The notes under the pieces: generated by a model | The model's database searches: none | Seen by the model: only the letters and a program-made list of their open reading frames with translations | What the model was told of the DNA's origin: nothing | Translations under genes and position numbers: made by a program | In this document: positions 61,218-64,000 of the stretch, one piece after another | How positions within the stretch are numbered: the stretch's first letter is position 1 | How the letters are laid out: each line of letters starts with the position of its first letter | From: JAFGGG01 sp964638895 | Lineage (GTDB): Bacteria > Spirochaetota > Spirochaetia > SZUA-6 > RPPD01 | Reading direction: 5' to 3' | DNA length: 64,000 nucleotides | Assembly: GCA_964638895.1 (NCBI GenBank) | Contig: CAZWYY010000008.1 | Coordinates: forward strand, 1 to 64,000

Positions 61218-63232
61218 TGTTCACCACGCGCATGAAATATTTAACCGCGGTTGTGCTGGACAAGGATGTGGAGAAGGTAACCAAGGAGTTGTTGTCCAAC
61301 GGGGTGCTGCATTTTGTGCATATCACCGAAGTAAGCACCGGACTGAAGAACAAGGTGGGCAATGTCGTACCCGAGGTTTCCCTGACGCGCCTGGCTGAAA
61401 TTAAAAAACGCATTGAATCCTTTCTGGGCATGATCGGCGTCATTCCCGAAAAAGAGCAGCCCCTGGACATCAGCCGCCTGCAGGCCGTTGACCTGGAGCA
61501 GACCGAAAAGCAGATAGACGGCCTGTCCGAGCGGGTGGGAAGTATCCGTGACCGGCAGAAGAGCATCCAGCAGGAAATTCTGAAGCTTGAGGATATCAGG
61601 CGCCAGATTGAGATGTTCGGGGATATCAGGTCGAGTATTAAGGCCCGCTCGCACTATACATTTCTGAACGTGCAGACCGGGCTGATCCCCACCGCTAAAT
61701 TTGAAGAATTTAATAACGAACTGAAAACACTCCCCTCCGTGGCCCTTAATTTCCACAGCGGGCGCGAGCAGAGCAGTGTCCTGCTTATCACCATGAAAAG
61801 GGACGACGCACGGGTGAATGCGCTTCTGGCCAAATACGGCTGGGAAGACGCGGAGCTTGACCAGGAGCTTACCGGCGTGAAGGAGGACGTTGCCCTGGAT
61901 CTGGACGGCAAACTTAAGAGTTACACGCGCGAGCAGCGGGAGTTGCAGGAGGAATCTTTTACCGTGATTCGGGAACAACGCGGAGTGCTGGAGGAGTTGT
62001 GGGCCAACCTGCGTATGAATGAGCTTTATTATAAAATTCAATCATACTTCAGTAAAACCAGCCGCACCATGATTTTTTCCGGCTGGCTGCCGGCGTCAAA
62101 AACTACGGGCCTGGAAAAGGATATTCTTTCGGCCACAAACGGCCGCTGCTACCTGGAATGGAGTGATCCGGAGAAGCTGGAAAAAACCGAGAAGATCAAG
62201 GTCAGTGTGCCGGTGCAGCTGAAAAACCCCAGGTTCCTGTCTCCGTTCCAGATGTTGGTAAAAAACTACGCCATCCCCGAGTACGGCACCGTGGATCCCA
62301 CGCCCTTTGTGGCCGTGGCCTACCTTATTATGTTCGGCCTCATGTTCGGGGACGCCGGACACGGCTTCGTGCTGCTGCTCCTGGGATTGGGCGGTATGTT
62401 CTTCTACCGCAAAAACCGCGGAGACTGGTTCAACCTGGCCAAGCTTGTAACCTACTGCGGGGGCATGGCGATCGTTATGGGGGTGGCCTTCGGTTCTTAT
62501 TTCGGCATGCGCTGGGTTTCCCCGCTCTGGTTCGATTACCATGCCCTGGTCTTGGGGCATGTGCCGGACACGGGGCTTATCCGCGATATCTACGGGGTGC
62601 TGCTGTTGACCCTCTACTTCGGCATCGTGGTCATCGTGGTGGGGCTGTTCTTAAACTGGATCAACCTGGTGCGCCATAAACGATGGCTGAAACTGCTGCT
62701 GGACAAGACCGGGCTCCTGGGCGCCTGGGCCTACGGCGGGGGTATTTATATCGGTTATTATTATATGACCCGCAACGCGTTCCCCGGTGACAACACGCTT
62801 TTGTTCCTGGCGATCATCCCCATGCTGCTGTTTCTGTTGAAGCCGCCGTTTACCTACTTTGCCCGGCCCAAAGAGTCGCGGCGTCCGTTTACCGTTATGA
62901 CCTTGGTGGATTTTTTCATGGAGTGGATCGTGGAGCTTTTGGAGGTGTTCGGGGGTTACCTGGCCAACACCCTCTCGTTTATGCGGGTGGCGGGCCTCGG
63001 TATCGCCCACGCCAGCCTGATGATAGCATTCTTTGATATCGCGGGGATGACCGGCTCACCGGTATTTTCCCTGATCATCATCGTGGCCGGAAACATACTG
63101 GTTATTGCCCTGGAAGGACTTTCCGCGGGCATACAGTCTTTGCGTTTAAATTATTATGAGTTCTTTTCAAAGTATTTCAGCGGTACGGGGGAGGCCTATG
63201 CGCCGGTTTCTCTTACCGCCGGGCGAGAATAA
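61214..63232 (+). CDS. V-type ATP synthase subunit I (a subunit)
   Basis: 672 residues. Stator subunit carrying the ion half-channels. The N-terminal ~320 residues are a cytoplasmic coiled-coil domain (EKQIDGLSERVGSIRDRQKSIQQ); the C-terminal half has seven or eight membrane helices from ~365. Conserved FGLMFGDAGHGFVLLLLG (~376-393) and, near the end, LSFMRVAGLGIAHASL (with the essential Arg) are complete, followed by VIALEGLSAGIQSLRLNYYEFFSKYF. Overlaps subunit C by four bases. Confidence 0.92.
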   Translation: MMFTTRMKYLTAVVLDKDVEKVTKELLSNGVLHFVHITEVSTGLKNKVGNVVPEVSLTRLAEIKKRIESFLGMIGVIPEKEQPLDISRLQAVDLEQTEKQIDGLSERVGSIRDRQKSIQQEILKLEDIRRQIEMFGDIRSSIKARSHYTFLNVQTGLIPTAKFEEFNNELKTLPSVALNFHSGREQSSVLLITMKRDDARVNALLAKYGWEDAELDQELTGVKEDVALDLDGKLKSYTREQRELQEESFTVIREQRGVLEELWANLRMNELYYKIQSYFSKTSRTMIFSGWLPASKTTGLEKDILSATNGRCYLEWSDPEKLEKTEKIKVSVPVQLKNPRFLSPFQMLVKNYAIPEYGTVDPTPFVAVAYLIMFGLMFGDAGHGFVLLLLGLGGMFFYRKNRGDWFNLAKLVTYCGGMAIVMGVAFGSYFGMRWVSPLWFDYHALVLGHVPDTGLIRDIYGVLLLTLYFGIVVIVVGLFLNWINLVRHKRWLKLLLDKTGLLGAWAYGGGIYIGYYYMTRNAFPGDNTLLFLAIIPMLLFLLKPPFTYFARPKESRRPFTVMTLVDFFMEWIVELLEVFGGYLANTLSFMRVAGLGIAHASLMIAFFDIAGMTGSPVFSLIIIVAGNILVIALEGLSAGIQSLRLNYYEFFSKYFSGTGEAYAPVSLTAGRE

Positions 63233-63248
63233 ATTAAGGAGGACCTGC

Positions 63249-63629
63249 ATGGAAGTTGCAAAAAAACAGTTTAAAAGAAACATAGCCGTGAGTCTGCTCA
63301 TACTTTTTATGATTTTTGTGGGAGCGTCTTTACTGAGCGTACACAATGTGTTCGCGCAGGAAACCACAAACGAGGCAAAAACCCAAGCCCAGGTGATTGA
63401 CCCCACAAAAGCCGAGGTTATGAAGTTCGGGCTGGTGGCCGCGGCCATCGCTTTCGGCTTCGGGGCCCTGGGGGCGGGCATCGCCATCGCCCACGTAGGC
63501 GCGGCGGCCATGGGCGCCATCGGCGAGAAGCCGGAGATGGCGGGCCAGGCCCTGATCTTTATCGCGTTAGCCGAAGGGTTGGTTGTGTTCGGGTTTATCA
63601 CCGCGCTGATGATTCTGGGGAGGGTATAA
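63249..63629 (+). CDS. V-type ATP synthase subunit K (proteolipid), single hairpin with signal-like N-terminus
   Basis: 126 residues. ATG 63249 has a strong SD (AAGGAGG, ~63237). Residues ~11-36 form a hydrophobic segment ending VFAQ that looks like a signal peptide or extra helix, then a polar linker, then one two-helix hairpin (~59-80 and ~99-124) with the ion-binding Glu109 (IALAEGLVVFGF). Typical V-type K subunits have two fused hairpins; this single hairpin is closer in size to an F-type c subunit. Gln100 lies in the same helix. The residue after Glu109 is Gly, so the hydroxyl common at Na+ sites is absent there. Confidence 0.9.
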   Translation: MEVAKKQFKRNIAVSLLILFMIFVGASLLSVHNVFAQETTNEAKTQAQVIDPTKAEVMKFGLVAAAIAFGFGALGAGIAIAHVGAAAMGAIGEKPEMAGQALIFIALAEGLVVFGFITALMILGRV

Positions 63630-63636
63630 CTCCCGC

Positions 63637-63942
63637 ATGAAGTATTTTATTATCGGTGATGAGGATGCCGTGCTGGGCTTCGGCATGGTGGGGGTAAAGG
63701 GCAGAATAGTGACGAACCAGACCCAGGCCGGGGAGGCCTTTAAAGAGGCTCTGGACGACAGCGACGTGGGAATCGTGATTATTACCGAGCGCATTGCCGC
63801 TATGATCCGGCCCCAGGTGGATCAGTATATTTTCAATGAAAAGTTTCCGTTGATTGTGGAAATTATAGACAGGCAGGGTCCGCTGGCCGGAAGGCCGTCT
63901 CTGCGTCAGACGGTAAACAACGCCATCGGCATTAAACTGTAA
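63637..63942 (+). CDS. V-type ATP synthase subunit F
   Basis: 101 residues. Part of the central rotor shaft with subunit D. The alpha/beta fold reads KYFIIGDEDAVLGFGMVGVKG (1-22), DSDVGIVIITERIA (~42-55) and PLIVEIIDRQGP (~71-82), the usual F-subunit pattern. Seven bases after subunit K. Weak SD (GGGAGGGTATAA overlaps the K stop). Confidence 0.9.
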   Translation: MKYFIIGDEDAVLGFGMVGVKGRIVTNQTQAGEAFKEALDDSDVGIVIITERIAAMIRPQVDQYIFNEKFPLIVEIIDRQGPLAGRPSLRQTVNNAIGIKL

Positions 63943-63955
63943 AGGAAGATCCGGA

Positions 63956-64000
63956 ATGGACGAGCAGACCAGCAACAAAGAGGAACTCATCAAGGGCATC
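63956..64000 (+). CDS. start of next V-ATPase gene (subunit E candidate), truncated by window end
   Basis: ATG 63956 with SD AAAGGAAG 10 bases before it; only 15 codons are seen (MDEQTSNKEELIKGI). The acidic helical start and its position after F fit a stalk subunit E, but too little is present to be sure. Confidence 0.5.
   Translation, partial: MDEQTSNKEELIKGI

Noticed and set aside
1..64000. CRISPR arrays, insertion sequences, integrase or attachment sites
   Set aside because: No regularly spaced repeats, transposase-like proteins or terminal inverted repeats were seen anywhere in the window.

Overview
The window reads as chromosome from a free-living or host-associated spirochaete (Spirochaetota, Treponema/Spirochaeta-like) with medium-to-high GC. 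The evidence is an alanyl-tRNA synthetase without its C-terminal third, a V-type instead of an F-type ATPase operon, a large TPR protein resembling the spirochaete flagellar-collar protein, a DUF5312-like protein, and gene orders recalled from Treponema pallidum (uvrA-lptD; pgk-tpiA-secG near a V-ATPase; phoH-HD-ybeY-corC-TPR). Species cannot be named from the sequence.

Layout. 1-6480: an accessory block with the end of a DUF6603-like protein, a 1174-residue partner, and two small AT-rich genes that look broken (a frameshift and an in-frame TAG). 6404-9536: a minus-strand operon of a GNAT-like protein, an alpha/beta hydrolase and a QueG-like iron-sulfur protein. 9594-17670: serS, a small zinc-ribbon gene, the NAD salvage pair pncA-pncB, a NeuB-family synthase and a HEAT-repeat protein fused to a class III cyclase. 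17679-24679: a cobalamin riboswitch followed by a compact operon with its own TonB receptor, ExbB, ExbD and TonB, ending in an M16C peptidase. 24700-43000: mostly single genes on both strands (DUF5312-like, manC, ilvE, FlcA-like TPR protein, glycogen-binding-like E-set protein, Nudix, RecQ, FecR/PEGA protein, alaS, TPR genes, hisB). 43040-55952: uvrA, lptD-like, then phoH / 7TM-HD phosphohydrolase / ybeY / corC / TPR. 56200-64000: gap-pgk-tpiA-secG, a terminator hairpin, and a V-ATPase operon running off the right edge.

Promoters. A striking number of genes have a sigma70-type promoter with a 17-18 bp spacer. At six or seven of them the -10 hexamer ends only 7-10 bases before the start codon, so the mRNA should have almost no leader (serS, the HEAT-cyclase, alaS, hisB, the Nudix gene, the gene at 34242 and perhaps tpiA). 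Genes with Shine-Dalgarno sequences have the promoter further upstream. The same promoter logic points to non-ATG starts: CTG for phoH, ATT for the gene at 34340 and GTG for hisB.

Functional links. The B12-controlled Ton operon would supply cobalamin, which true QueG enzymes require. pncA and pncB convert nicotinamide to nicotinate mononucleotide. gap/pgk/tpiA are the triose part of glycolysis. The phoH-HD-ybeY-corC block combines RNA/ribosome maturation with probable c-di-AMP turnover. The strongest candidates for something undescribed are the left-edge DUF6603 pair, the M16C peptidase tied to the B12 Ton operon, and the systematic near-leaderless architecture.
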